A stretch of 64,000 nt of DNA from positions 37,661-101,660 of the forward strand of contig JAEUOZ010000005.1 of the NCBI GenBank assembly GCA_016790225.1, given 5' to 3'. This document shows positions 1 through 13,267 of the stretch, one piece after another. A model generated the notes under the pieces. That model saw only the letters and a list, made by a program, of their open reading frames with translations, did no database searches and had not been told where the DNA came from. The translations under genes and the position numbers were made by a program. This DNA is from Rubrivivax sp. Its GTDB lineage: Bacteria; Pseudomonadota; Gammaproteobacteria; Burkholderiales; Burkholderiaceae. Numbering within the stretch: position 1 is the first letter of the stretch; each line of letters begins with the position of its first letter.

Positions 1-78
1 GCCCGGCGGCGCCGTTGGGGCGGTTACGGGCCGCCAGCGACTTAACGCATCAGGGCCGGCCGCGGTTCACCCAGAGCC

Positions 79-876
79 TCACTTGCGCAGCCGCGCCGCC
101 GCCGCCTGGTCTTCTTCCTCGTCGTCGGGATCGGGCGGCGGGTTGCCGTCGTACACCGCGCTGCGCCGTCGCGCGAGATAGGAGTCGCGCACGAAGGTAT
201 AGCGATCCAGCGCCACCTGGCCCAGGATCGAGCTGGCGTTCAACAGGCCGGCGCGGGTGTGGATCAGTTCCAGCGCGGCAATCGAGTAGCGGTTCGCGCC
301 CTCGCCGACCACGTTGGAAAAGCTGGTCACCCGGTCCAGCGGCAAGGCCAGACCATCGCGCACGCTGCTCGGCCCGAGCAAGGGCAGCACCAGGTAGGGG
401 CCAGGGCCGAATCCCCAGCGCCCCAGCGTCTGGCCGAAGTCTTCGCTCTGGCGCTCCAGGCCCAGCTCCGTCGCGACGTCGAGCAGACCGGCAAGCCCGA
501 AGGTGGTGTTGACGCCGACCCGCAGGCTGGTGTCCAGGGCCTGCTTGGGCTTGCCCTGCAGCGCATGGTTGATCGCGGACCAGGCATCGGAGACGTTGTT
601 GAAGGCATTGTCGAAAGCCTGCGACAGCACATCCGGCACCACGGTCTTGTAGGCGCGCGCAATGGGGATGAGCAGCGCGCGATCCACCGAATCATTGAAT
701 TCGAAGATCGCGCGGTTGAAACGTTCCCAGGGATCGCCGGGCACAGCCCGCGCTGCCGGCACATGCGCTGCAGCGTCAGACATCGGCGAGCCGAGCGTGC
801 CGCAGCCACTCAGCGCCGGCAGCAAGGCCGCCGCGGCCAGCACGGGCGCGATCCGCGCCTGCCATCGTCGGCTCAT
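79..876 (-). CDS. mlaA: MlaA (VacJ) outer-membrane phospholipid-removal lipoprotein
   Basis: A 265-residue member of the MlaA/VacJ family, which extracts mislocalized phospholipid from the outer leaflet of the outer membrane and passes it to the Mla shuttle. A signal peptide with lipobox LSGC places the lipidated cysteine at residue 25. The family core follows from about residue 48 (DPWERFNRAIFEFND) and the conserved glycine-rich GPGPYLVLPLLGPSS motif is present. The C-terminus is acidic (DPDDEEED). Its ATG overlaps the mlaD stop by 4 bases (ATGA), so it is the fourth gene of mlaFEDA. In related genomes mlaC usually follows; the 78 bases left to the window edge show no start for it, so mlaC must lie further left or elsewhere. 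Confidence 0.93.
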   Translation of the reverse strand: MSRRWQARIAPVLAAAALLPALSGCGTLGSPMSDAAAHVPAARAVPGDPWERFNRAIFEFNDSVDRALLIPIARAYKTVVPDVLSQAFDNAFNNVSDAWSAINHALQGKPKQALDTSLRVGVNTTFGLAGLLDVATELGLERQSEDFGQTLGRWGFGPGPYLVLPLLGPSSVRDGLALPLDRVTSFSNVVGEGANRYSIAALELIHTRAGLLNASSILGQVALDRYTFVRDSYLARRRSAVYDGNPPPDPDDEEEDQAAAARLRK

Positions 877-1355
877 TTTGGTGCCCCTGCACCGGCTGCG
901 GCCTCACCGGCCTTTCCGGTCACCAGCTGGCCGATGAGGTTTTCCAGCACCACGGCCGATTGCGTCTGCGTGATGCGGCCGCCGGCAGCCAGGTTGTCGT
1001 CGGCCACGCCAGGCTCGATGCCGATGTACTGGTCCCCGAGCAGTCCGGAGGTGAGGATCTTGGCCGACGAGTCGCGCGGAAACTTCACCGTGCCGTCGAT
1101 TTCCATCATGACCACACCCTGGAAGGTCTTGGGGTCCAGCGCGATGCTGGTGACGCGCCCCACGGTGACCCCCGCGCTGCGCACGGCGGAGCGCGGCTTG
1201 AGCCCGCCGATGTTGTCGAAGTTGGCACTGACCACATAGCCCTGGCTGGAGCCGAGCGTGGTCAGGTTGGCCGCCTTCAAGGCGAGAAAGACCATGCCGG
1301 CCAGGCCGAGCAGCACGAACAGGCCCACCAGAGTCTCGATGCCACGTTTGTTCAT
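873..1355 (-). CDS. mlaD: MlaD, MCE-domain subunit of the Mla lipid transporter
   Basis: 160 residues: one N-terminal membrane anchor (about residues 9-28) followed by a single MCE domain (GYVVSANFDNIGGLKPRSAV onward), the usual size for MlaD. It forms the periplasmic hexameric ring on the MlaFE ABC transporter and binds phospholipid. The start is the ATG at 1355 (MNKRGIETLVG), which begins just before the membrane anchor; the open frame extends much further upstream, but only as antisense-type sequence over mlaE. Its stop overlaps the mlaA start and it follows mlaE after 23 bases, so the genes are probably co-transcribed. Confidence 0.93.
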   Translation of the reverse strand: MNKRGIETLVGLFVLLGLAGMVFLALKAANLTTLGSSQGYVVSANFDNIGGLKPRSAVRSAGVTVGRVTSIALDPKTFQGVVMMEIDGTVKFPRDSSAKILTSGLLGDQYIGIEPGVADDNLAAGGRITQTQSAVVLENLIGQLVTGKAGEAAAGAGAPK

Positions 1356-1378
1356 TGCGTCGATTCCTTGCTTGCGGC

Positions 1379-2161
1379 TCAGGGCGTCGAAAACATCAGC
1401 GCCGTGAGCACGAAGTCCATGGCCAGAACGGCCAGCGAAGAGATGACCACCGTGCGCGTGGTGGCGTAGGCCACGCCCTCGGGCGTGGCTTCGGTCTCGT
1501 GGCCCTGGTACAGCGCCACCATGGTGACGATGATGCCGAAGGCAAAGCTCTTGACGATGCCGTTGCCCACATCGCGGAAGACATCCACGCGCGACTGCTG
1601 GATGCTCCAGAAGTTGCCTGAATCCACCCCGATCAGCAGCACGGCCACCACATAGGCGCCCAGGATGCCCACGGCCGAGAACAGCGCGGCCAGCAGGGGC
1701 ATGGAGATGACCCCGGCAATGAAGCGCGGCGCGAGGATGCGGCTCTTGGTATCGACGGCCATCATCTCCATGGCCGCGAGCTGTTCGCCCGCCTTCATCA
1801 GGCCGATCTCGGCCGTCAGCGAGGTGCCCGCACGGCCGGCAAAGAGCAGCGCGGTCACCACCGGGCCCAGCTCGCGCACCAGCGACAGATTGACGATCAG
1901 GCCCAGCGACTCCGTGGCGCCATAGGTCACGAGCGCGTAGTACATCTGCAGGGCCAGCACAAAGCCGACCGCCGTGCCCGAGGCCAGGATGATCAGCAGC
2001 GAGAGGTTGCCCACCGCGTGCACCTGCTGCACCACGAGCCCGAAGCGCCGCAGGGCCGAAGGAATGGCCGCGATGACCTGCGCTGAAAAGAAGGCCGCAT
2101 GGCCCAGCCCACGCAGCCAGCCCAGCGCACGGGCACCCAGCGAAGCGATGGCGTCCTGCAT
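1379..2161 (-). CDS. mlaE: MlaE, permease of the Mla phospholipid ABC transporter
   Basis: 260 residues in the MlaE/YrbE permease family: a hydrophobic polytopic protein with the family signatures LVRELGPVVTALLFAGRAG and AEIGLMKAGEQLAAMEMM. It sits in the inner membrane as the transmembrane subunit paired with MlaF. The start chosen is the ATG at 2161 (MQDAIASLG), which shares one base with the mlaF stop (TGATG); that spacing implies translational coupling. The longer upstream frame overlaps mlaF and carries no family residues. Confidence 0.93.
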   Translation of the reverse strand: MQDAIASLGARALGWLRGLGHAAFFSAQVIAAIPSALRRFGLVVQQVHAVGNLSLLIILASGTAVGFVLALQMYYALVTYGATESLGLIVNLSLVRELGPVVTALLFAGRAGTSLTAEIGLMKAGEQLAAMEMMAVDTKSRILAPRFIAGVISMPLLAALFSAVGILGAYVVAVLLIGVDSGNFWSIQQSRVDVFRDVGNGIVKSFAFGIIVTMVALYQGHETEATPEGVAYATTRTVVISSLAVLAMDFVLTALMFSTP

Positions 2162-2976
2162 CAGGCCCGTCCCCCGAGCCCGAAATCGGCGTCGATGGCC
2201 GGCGCGGGATAGTGAAACTTGACCGGGCCATCGGGCTCGCCGCGCACGAACTGGCGCACTTCGGCGTCGCTGCTGTTCATCAGTTGGGCCGGTGAACCCG
2301 TGGCCACGATGCGCCCGCCGGTGGCCATCAGCACGACAAAGTCGCTGATCGCCATGCACTCGGGCACGTCGTGCGAGACCACCAGCGACGTCGCGCCCGT
2401 CACGTCGTTGAGCGTACGGATCAGCTTGGCGGCCACGCCCATGGAGATCAGATCGAGCCCGGCGAAGGGCTCGTCGTACATGATCAGCTCCGGGTCGAGC
2501 GCAATGGCCCTGGCCAGCGCGATGCGTCGCGCCATGCCGCCCGAGACCTCGCTGATGCGCAAGGGCGCCGCGCCGCGCAGGCCCACCGCGTTGAGCTTCA
2601 TCAGCACGATGTCGCGGATCAGGGCCTCCGGCAGGCCGCTGTGCTCGCGCAGGGGAAAGGCCACGTTGTCGAAGACCGTGAGATCGGTGAACAGGGCGCC
2701 GAACTGGAACAGCATGCCCATGCGACGGCGAAGCCGGAACAGCTGTGCCCGATCGGCCGCGTCGATGCGCTCGCCGTCATAGCGGACCTCGCCGGCAGTC
2801 GCCGCATGGCTGCCGCCGATCAGACGCATCAGCGTGGTCTTGCCGCAGCCCGATCCCCCAAGGATGGCCGTGACCTTGCCGCGCGGGAAGTTCAGCGAGA
2901 TGTCGTTCAGGATCAGCCGCGAGCTGTCGTAGCCGAAGCTGACCCGATCGACTTCGATCAGGAAGTCTGCACTCAA
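2161..2976 (-). CDS. mlaF: MlaF, ATPase of the Mla phospholipid ABC transporter
   Basis: 271-residue ABC ATPase. Walker A is GGSGCGKTT (residues 40-48), the signature is VSGGMARRIALARA, and Walker B with catalytic Glu is ELIMYDEPFAGLD. It energizes lipid movement through MlaE. The start is a TTG at 2976 with only a weak ribosome-binding site; no better start lies between it and the beginning of the conserved nucleotide-binding fold, so TTG is the most economical reading. It is the first gene of the mlaFEDA run, 149 bases downstream of gltD. Confidence 0.93.
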   Translation of the reverse strand: MSADFLIEVDRVSFGYDSSRLILNDISLNFPRGKVTAILGGSGCGKTTLMRLIGGSHAATAGEVRYDGERIDAADRAQLFRLRRRMGMLFQFGALFTDLTVFDNVAFPLREHSGLPEALIRDIVLMKLNAVGLRGAAPLRISEVSGGMARRIALARAIALDPELIMYDEPFAGLDLISMGVAAKLIRTLNDVTGATSLVVSHDVPECMAISDFVVLMATGGRIVATGSPAQLMNSSDAEVRQFVRGEPDGPVKFHYPAPAIDADFGLGGRA

Positions 2977-2989
2977 ACTCAGGGGGCTC

Positions 2990-3024
2990 TGACAGCGCGG
3001 CTGTCAAGAGGCATGTTGAACATG
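2990..3024. repeat. Two adjacent inverted repeats upstream of mlaF
   Basis: In the gltD-mlaF gap there is a 7-bp inverted repeat (TGACAGC at 2990-2996, GCTGTCA at 3000-3006, 3-base loop) followed by a 13-base perfect palindrome CATGTTGAACATG (3012-3024). They lie 14-48 bases upstream of the mlaF start. They could form an operator or a short RNA hairpin. There is no T-tract, so this is not a clear terminator. No function is assigned. Confidence 0.4.
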
Positions 3025-3125
3025 TCCCCCCGAGTTTCGCATAGGGTTGTCCTGGATGCCCGGGCTGGGTGATGAGCCGCTGGCCGAGGCCATCGGCGAG
3101 GGCCGACCGGCCTCGCGGGGGAAGG

Positions 3126-4604
3126 TCAACGGGGCAGCTGGCTGCTGCCCATGAGGTACGTGTCGACCGTGCGCGCCGCCTGCCGGCCTTCGCGGATGGC
3201 CCAGACCACCAGACTCTGCCCGCGGCGCATGTCGCCTGCCGCGAAGACCTTGTCGACATTGGTGCGGTAGCCGCTGCCATCGTCCGTGCCGGCCTTGGCA
3301 TTGCCGCGCGCGTCCTTCTCGACGCCAAACGCGTCCAGGATCGAGGCCACCGGGCTCACGAAACCCATGGCCAGCAGCACCAGATCGGCCTTCCACTCCT
3401 TCTCGGTGCCGGGCAGCTCGCTCATCTTGCCGCCCTTCCATTCCAGCTGGACGGTCTTCAGGCCGACGATGCGGTTCTTGTCCTTGCCCGTGCCGGGCAG
3501 GAAGGCCTTGGTGGCGATGGCGAAGCTGCGCTCGCAGCCTTCTTCATGGCTGGAGCTGGTGCGCAGCTTGGTGGGCCAGTAGGGCCAGGTCAGCGGGCGG
3601 TCCTCGACCTCGGGCGGCATGGGCATCAGCTCGAACTGCGTGACGCTGGCCGCGCCGTGGCGGTTGCTGGTGCCCACGCAATCGCTGCCGGTATCGCCGC
3701 CGCCAATGACGATGACGTGCTTGTCGGTGGCCATGATCTGGCCCTTGAGCTTGTCACCCGCCACCACCTTGTTCTGCTGCGGCAGGAACTCCATCGCGAA
3801 GTGCACGCCGTTCAGATCGCGCCCGGGCACCGGCAGGTCGCGCGAGTTCTCGGCGCCGCCGCACAGCAGCACGGCGTCGAACTGCGACTTCAGCTCGTCG
3901 GCTGAGATGATCTGCTGGGCATCGTTGGTCACCTTGCTGCCTTCGGGCAGGCTGCCGACCAGCACGCCGGTCTTGAAGACCACGCCCTCGGCCTGCATCT
4001 GGTCGATGCGCCGGTCGATGTGGGTCTTCTCCATCTTGAAGTCCGGGATGCCGTAGCGCAGCAGCCCGCCGATGCGGCTGTTCTTCTCGAAGACGGTCAC
4101 CGCATGGCCTGCGCGGGCCAGTTGCTGCGCTGCCGCGAGTCCCGCCGGGCCGGAGCCCACCACCGCCACGCTCTTGCCAGTGCGCTGTGCCGGCGGCCGC
4201 GGCTGCACCCAGCCCTCGGCCCAGGCGCGGTCGATGATCGCGTGCTCGATGCTCTTGATGCCCACCGGATCGTCGTTCACGTTCAGCGTGCAGGCGGCTT
4301 CGCAGGGCGCGGGGCAGACGCGGCCGGTGAACTCGGGGAAGTTGTTCGTCGAGTGCAGCACCTCGATGGCCAGCTTCCAGTCACCGCGATAGACCAGATC
4401 GTTGAAGTCCGGAATGATGTTGTTGACCGGGCAGCCGCTGTTGCAGAACGGCGTGCCGCAGTCCATGCAGCGCGCGCCCTGGATCTTGCTGTCCTCGGCC
4501 GACAGCGCGATCACGAATTCCTTGTAGTTCTTGACGCGCGTCTCGACCGCCTCGTAGCCTTCCTCGAGGCGCTCGTACTCCATGAAGCCGGTGACTTTTC
4601 CCAT
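3126..4604 (-). CDS. gltD: Glutamate synthase (NADPH) small subunit
   Basis: 492 residues, normal for bacterial GltD. This subunit oxidizes NADPH on FAD and passes electrons through iron-sulfur clusters to GltB for synthesis of glutamate from 2-oxoglutarate and glutamine. The N-terminal ferredoxin-like region has cysteines 46, 49, 54 and 58 ([13 protein letters not shown]) plus the downstream CPAPCEAAC group. Then come the FAD fold ([14 protein letters not shown]) and the NADPH fold ([13 protein letters not shown]). The start is the ATG at 4604 ([12 protein letters not shown]), typical of the family; the frame extends upstream into gltB without a plausible start. It follows gltB after 64 bases in one operon. 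Confidence 0.96.
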   Translation of the reverse strand: MGKVTGFMEYERLEEGYEAVETRVKNYKEFVIALSAEDSKIQGARCMDCGTPFCNSGCPVNNIIPDFNDLVYRGDWKLAIEVLHSTNNFPEFTGRVCPAPCEAACTLNVNDDPVGIKSIEHAIIDRAWAEGWVQPRPPAQRTGKSVAVVGSGPAGLAAAQQLARAGHAVTVFEKNSRIGGLLRYGIPDFKMEKTHIDRRIDQMQAEGVVFKTGVLVGSLPEGSKVTNDAQQIISADELKSQFDAVLLCGGAENSRDLPVPGRDLNGVHFAMEFLPQQNKVVAGDKLKGQIMATDKHVIVIGGGDTGSDCVGTSNRHGAASVTQFELMPMPPEVEDRPLTWPYWPTKLRTSSSHEEGCERSFAIATKAFLPGTGKDKNRIVGLKTVQLEWKGGKMSELPGTEKEWKADLVLLAMGFVSPVASILDAFGVEKDARGNAKAGTDDGSGYRTNVDKVFAAGDMRRGQSLVVWAIREGRQAARTVDTYLMGSSQLPR

Positions 4605-4668
4605 GTTGCTGGTCTCTTGCGAAAGGGGTGCAGGGTGATGCGGGGGCGGCTGGCCGGGGCGCTGCGCG

Positions 4669-9405
<4,737 letters not shown>

Positions 9406-9909
9406 GTGTCGCTCCTGGGGCTTGCGCCTATGGAAAACCCGGGTCTCAAACGGCCGCCGAGGTTAGTGCAGCGCAGCATGACGATCAAGTGAAACTTAAT
9501 AGGGTCAGAGTCATGAAAGTGTGGAAACGCTCTGATGTTCATTTTTAATAGGGACATGGTCAATCTCGGCCGACGGTCCGCTCGGACCGGCCAGGGCCAC
9601 ACCGCCCCTCTGGCGCGGACAGCGCTGCATCGGCAACGCGGCGGCGATCCGCGCCCCAAGCCGACAAGCGAGACCCGGGCCAGCCCAGCCAGAAACGATG
9701 CCGGCCCCGAACGGCGCTTTTCCGGCGAGCGGACGGCTGTTGCCTTCTGCAAGATCTGCCACGTCGGGTCACTTTGCTCGCTCAAGTCGGCCAAGCCGGC
9801 TCAAGTCGGCTCGGTCGATGCCGATACCCCCGTGGATAGCGCGTGATGCGCTCACCTTTCCGGTGAGCCGCGCGCCATTGGGGTGCGCATTGCACACAAG
9901 GATTGCCTC
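9406..9909. other. Non-coding divergent region between gltB and the minor-pilin operon
   Basis: About 500 bases with no credible gene; the small open frames here are Arg/Pro/Ala-rich and have no family character. Visible structure: a direct repeat TTAATAGGG at 9496-9504 and 9545-9553 in the only AT-rich stretch, a palindrome GGTCCG-CT-CGGACC at 9575-9588, and tandem copies of a CAAGTCGGC-like word at about 9783-9811. It must hold the gltB promoter (leftward) and the pilE promoter (rightward), but no convincing -35/-10 pair can be assigned. Confidence 0.6.
9850..9868 (+). promoter_or_regulatory. Hairpin in the 5' leader of the minor-pilin operon
   Basis: A perfect 7-bp inverted repeat, GCTCACC (9850-9856) and GGTGAGC (9862-9868), with a 5-base loop. 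It ends 29 bases before the AAGGA ribosome-binding site of the first pilin gene and 41 bases before its ATG. It has no T-tract, so it is more likely an mRNA leader structure or protein-binding site than a terminator. Confidence 0.4.
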
Positions 9910-10404
9910 ATGTCGGTCGGTCAGTCACTCACTTCGTTCCCAGGCCTGAAGAGCGCCGATCGGCGTGGACTCGCGCAGCGTGGCGTCACGCTGATCGAAC
10001 TGATGGTCGCCGTGGCCATCGTGGCCGTGCTGGCCGGCATCGCCTATCCGAACTATCGGGACTATGTGATGCGCGGCCATCTGGCCGACGCCAGCAATGG
10101 CCTGGCCACGATGCGCGCCCAGATGGAGCGCCACTTCCAGGACAACCGCAGCTACGCCACGGTGGGCGCCTTCACGACCCCCTGCGCAGCGGCCGCCAAT
10201 ACGCGCACCTTCGGCAACTTCGTCGTCGCCTGCGTCGGCACGCCCACGGCCACCAACTTCACGCTCAGCGCAGCCGGCAGCGGCCCGGCCTCTGGCTTCA
10301 CCTTCACGATCAACGAGCAGGACGTGCGCGCCACCACCGCGGCACCGTCCGGCTACAACACCTGCGCCACGAAATGGCTGCTCAAACGAGGCGCCGTCTG
10401 CTGA
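9910..10404 (+). CDS. pilE: Type IV pilin-like protein (PilE family)
   Basis: 164 residues. It has a class III prepilin leader cleaved after Gly25 (RG/VTLIELMVAVAIV), with the conserved Glu at mature position 5 and the hydrophobic helix, then the PilE-type motif AYPNYRDYVMRGHLADA. Four cysteines follow the N-terminal region; the last two (NTC...GAVC) frame a C-terminal disulfide loop. The ATG at 9910 is preceded by AAGGA with 7-base spacing and is preferred over a GTG 27 bases upstream. Its size and its place at the head of fimT-pilV-pilW-pilX-pilY1 suggest a minor pilin rather than the major subunit. Confidence 0.88.
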   Translation: MSVGQSLTSFPGLKSADRRGLAQRGVTLIELMVAVAIVAVLAGIAYPNYRDYVMRGHLADASNGLATMRAQMERHFQDNRSYATVGAFTTPCAAAANTRTFGNFVVACVGTPTATNFTLSAAGSGPASGFTFTINEQDVRATTAAPSGYNTCATKWLLKRGAVC

Positions 10405-10982
10405 TGCGTCCCCGCGGCTTTTCGATCGTCGAGCTCATGGTGGCGGTGGCGCTGATGGCGCTGCTGCTGGGGCTGGCCGCGCCATCGATGACCACCTGGA
10501 CGCGCAACGCGCAGACCCGCGCCGTGAGCGATGCGCTGCAGAACGGTCTGCGTGTCGCGCAGGCCGAGGCGCTGCGCCGACACCGCCAGGTGGTGTTCTT
10601 CCGCACCGCCGTGCCCACCTGCAACAACGCCGTGGTTGCCAGTTCGACCGGCGCCTTCTGGGCCATCCGGACCGTGGCGATGGTGGCCGGCGATCCGGTG
10701 GAGACCATCCAGTGCGGCGTGCTGTCCGACGTGGCGGCGGGTGTCGCACTCAACGGTCCGACCGCGCTGTGCTTCAACGGCACCGGGCGTCAGACGGCCA
10801 ATGCCACGCCCGGCATCGGCGGCGCAACCTGCGATCTGGCGCTCAGCGGCACAAGCCAGTTCGACGTGAGCGTGGCCGCCGGAGATCGGCCGCTTCGGGT
10901 GCTCGTCACCCTGGGCGGCAGCGTGCGCATGTGCGATCCGGCTCGCACGCTCAGCAGCGCGGCTCCCGACGGGTGCCCCTGA
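10404..10982 (+). CDS. Minor pilin / pseudopilin of the GspH-FimT/FimU type
   Basis: 192 residues with a very short leader cleaved after Gly5 (RG/FSIVELMVAVALMALL), Glu at mature position 5, and a GspH/FimT-like beta domain with several cysteines. In Pseudomonas the equivalent FimU primes pilus assembly together with PilVWX and PilE. Its ATG shares one base with the pilE stop (TGATG). It is a FimT or FimU homologue; the sequence does not decide which name applies. Confidence 0.85.
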   Translation: MRPRGFSIVELMVAVALMALLLGLAAPSMTTWTRNAQTRAVSDALQNGLRVAQAEALRRHRQVVFFRTAVPTCNNAVVASSTGAFWAIRTVAMVAGDPVETIQCGVLSDVAAGVALNGPTALCFNGTGRQTANATPGIGGATCDLALSGTSQFDVSVAAGDRPLRVLVTLGGSVRMCDPARTLSSAAPDGCP

Positions 10983-11000
10983 GATTGCGAAGGTGGCCTG

Positions 11001-11456
11001 ATGCTGAAGTCCTCCCTCTCGACCCACCGTACAAGCCTTCGCGCGGCAGCCGGCGGCCGGCGCACGGCCGGCGTCTCGCTGATCGAAGTGCTGATCGTGG
11101 TCCTGCTCTTCAGCTTTGGCCTGATCGGCCTGGTGGCGATCCAGGCGCGCGCCGCGCAGTTTTCGGTCAGCGCCGAAGACACCGGCCGGGCAGCCCTGCT
11201 GGCCAATGAACTTGCCGCCCAGATGTGGGCCGCCAACACCGTCAATCTACCCACGGCCACCGTCACGGCCTGGAATGCTCGGGTGGCCAATGCCAGTGCC
11301 GGCGGACTGCCCAACGGCGAAGGCGACGTGGTCATCACCAACAACGTCGCCCGCATCACCATTGAGTGGCGGCCGCCGCACGCCGCCGCCGATGCGGTCA
11401 ATCGTTATGTGACCGACATCCTCATCCCCATTCCACCGGCAGGGTCAGGAACATGA
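11001..11456 (+). CDS. pilV: Minor pilin PilV
   Basis: 151 residues with a prepilin site after Gly24 (AG/VSLIEVLIVVLLFSFGLIGL); the SLIEVL(I/V) and FGLIGL words are typical of PilV. It belongs to the minor-pilin tip complex that initiates pilus fibres and presents PilY1. It starts 18 bases after the GspH-type gene and its stop overlaps the pilW start by 4 bases. Confidence 0.9.
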   Translation: MLKSSLSTHRTSLRAAAGGRRTAGVSLIEVLIVVLLFSFGLIGLVAIQARAAQFSVSAEDTGRAALLANELAAQMWAANTVNLPTATVTAWNARVANASAGGLPNGEGDVVITNNVARITIEWRPPHAAADAVNRYVTDILIPIPPAGSGT

Positions 11457-12628
11457 GCCGCGCACCGCAACGCCGAACCGCCCGGCGCACGGCCGGCTCA
11501 GCCAAGGGCTTCGGCATCGTCGAACTGCTGGTGGCCCTGGCCGTCGGCCTGGCGCTGACGCTGGCCATCAGCCTGATGCTGATCCGGCACGACGGCCTGC
11601 GCCGCTCGCTGACCAGCACCAACGACGCGCAACTCAACGCGTCCTATGTCAGCTACGTGCTGGACCGGCACCTGCGCAGTGCAGGATCCGGCCTCACCCA
11701 GGGCTGGCGCAGCAATTTCGGCTGCCTGCTGCATGTCTCACGCAGCGGCGCGCAGGTCCTGCCGCGGGGCTCGGCGTTCCCTGCCCCCTTTGCCGCCGTT
11801 CCGCAGCAGGTCAGGCTCGCGCCCCTGCTCATCCATGCGGGCGCCGGCACGGGCGGCAGCGACGTGCTCGCCGTCATGACCGGAGCCTCCGGCCTGGGCG
11901 AAGCCGCCTTGCGCGTGCTGCCCGGCTCCGTGACGACCAATGCCTTGCGCGTGCCGGCCACGGTGGGCATGCGCAGTGCAGATCTCGTCCTGGTGGCCGA
12001 GACCGGGCTGGGCTGCATGATGCAGCAGCTCACCACGCCCTTTGCCGGCGGCGCCACGCAGCAACTCAACTTCGCCGGCAACTTCGCGGCCGGCACGATC
12101 AACTCCTTGCCGCTGAGCAACTTCAGCACCGGTGGCACCGCCTTGCTCTCCCCGCTGGGCAACCCGGGCGGCAACCCACCCGCCTTCCAGTTGATCGGGC
12201 TGGGCGCCAACAGCACGCTGGTCACGCTGGACATGCTGCGCCTGAACGGCACGGACGCTGCCCTGCCGATGGCCGAAGGCGTGATCGAACTTCGCGCGCG
12301 TTATGGCGTGGACACGAATGGCGACGGTCAGATCGATACCTGGTTCGCCGGCTCGGCGGCGGGCTACACCCCGGCCGAACTGACGGACGGCTCGGCCGCC
12401 GCGCAGCAGCGGCTGCTGAGCATCATGGCCATCCGGGTCGGCCTGGTGCTGCGCGCCGATCGCATCGAAAAGGACAACGTGGCGCCCGCCAGCCTGACGC
12501 TCTTCGATGACCTCGGCGCGGGCCTCAAGCACACGCGAGCGATCAGCGCCAGCGATCAGCGCATCCGGCATCGCATGCTGGAAGTCACGGTACCGCTGCG
12601 CAACGTGATGCATGCGGGGCGAACATGA
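11453..12628 (+). CDS. pilW: Minor pilin PilW
   Basis: 391 residues: a prepilin leader cleaved after Gly19 (KG/FGIVELLVALAVGL) followed by a long PilW-type globular region. That region contains an acidic segment, GVDTNGDGQIDTW, resembling a calcium-binding loop (about residues 285-297). The start is the ATG at 11453 overlapping the pilV stop (ATGA); the upstream extension of the frame overlaps pilV. Its stop overlaps the pilX start by 4 bases. Confidence 0.88.
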   Translation: MSRAPQRRTARRTAGSAKGFGIVELLVALAVGLALTLAISLMLIRHDGLRRSLTSTNDAQLNASYVSYVLDRHLRSAGSGLTQGWRSNFGCLLHVSRSGAQVLPRGSAFPAPFAAVPQQVRLAPLLIHAGAGTGGSDVLAVMTGASGLGEAALRVLPGSVTTNALRVPATVGMRSADLVLVAETGLGCMMQQLTTPFAGGATQQLNFAGNFAAGTINSLPLSNFSTGGTALLSPLGNPGGNPPAFQLIGLGANSTLVTLDMLRLNGTDAALPMAEGVIELRARYGVDTNGDGQIDTWFAGSAAGYTPAELTDGSAAAQQRLLSIMAIRVGLVLRADRIEKDNVAPASLTLFDDLGAGLKHTRAISASDQRIRHRMLEVTVPLRNVMHAGRT

Positions 12629-13260
12629 GCGCACAGAGGAATATCCGGGGGCCAGCGGCCGCCACGCGGCAGCGCGGCGCGGTTCTCATCTTCGGGCTCA
12701 TCGCCCTGGTCGTGATGCTGATCGGCACGGCTGCACTTGTGCGTTCGATGAACTCGTCGCTGTTCACCGCCGGCAACCTGGCCTTCAAGCGGGACCTGAC
12801 CAACCAGGGCGAACGGGCGATCGCCACCGTCATGGATACCGTGCAGACCGGGGCGCTCGCGCTGGAGGCCACGCGCGAGGCGAACAATCCTGCCAACAAC
12901 TACAGCGCCTCCGCACTGCCCACCAACCCCCAGGGCATTCCGCTGGCGCTGCTGTCGGACACGGCACTGGCGGGCGTGGGCGTGACGTCCAACGACATCG
13001 CCATCGCCGACATGGGCGTGACCATCCGCTACGTGGTCGATCGGCTCTGCGCGACCACCGGCACGGCCACCACGGACGCCTGCGCCCAAGCCGACAGCAA
13101 CGTGCCGGCGGGCAGCAGCTCCAGCGAGCTGATGAACCTGATGGATTCGTCCAGCGGCGGCCTGGGCGCGGTGCAGTCCCAGGTCGTCTACCGCGTGAGC
13201 ATCCGCGTCGACGGGCCTCGCCGCACACAGTCCTTCTTCCAGACCACCTTCCGGCTGTAG
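12625..13260 (+). CDS. pilX: Pilus assembly protein PilX
   Basis: 211 residues. The N-terminus QRG/AVLIFGLIALVVMLIGTAA matches the PilX leader and hydrophobic helix; as in other PilX proteins the fifth mature residue is not Glu (here Phe23). The remainder resembles the family's globular domain and ends SFFQTTFRL. It is coupled to pilW by a 4-base overlap and lies 7 bases before pilY1. It is a likely partner of PilV, PilW and PilY1 in the tip complex. Confidence 0.88.
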   Translation: MSAQRNIRGPAAATRQRGAVLIFGLIALVVMLIGTAALVRSMNSSLFTAGNLAFKRDLTNQGERAIATVMDTVQTGALALEATREANNPANNYSASALPTNPQGIPLALLSDTALAGVGVTSNDIAIADMGVTIRYVVDRLCATTGTATTDACAQADSNVPAGSSSSELMNLMDSSSGGLGAVQSQVVYRVSIRVDGPRRTQSFFQTTFRL

Positions 13261-13267
13261 GTGACCC

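Noticed and set aside
1..78. Start of mlaC at the left edge
   Set aside because: The minus-strand frames here contain an ATG followed almost at once by a stop; nothing resembles an MlaC signal peptide.
9535..9846. Possible 103-residue protein upstream of pilE
   Set aside because: It has no ribosome-binding site, the composition looks random, and the segment contains palindromes and short repeats expected of a control region.
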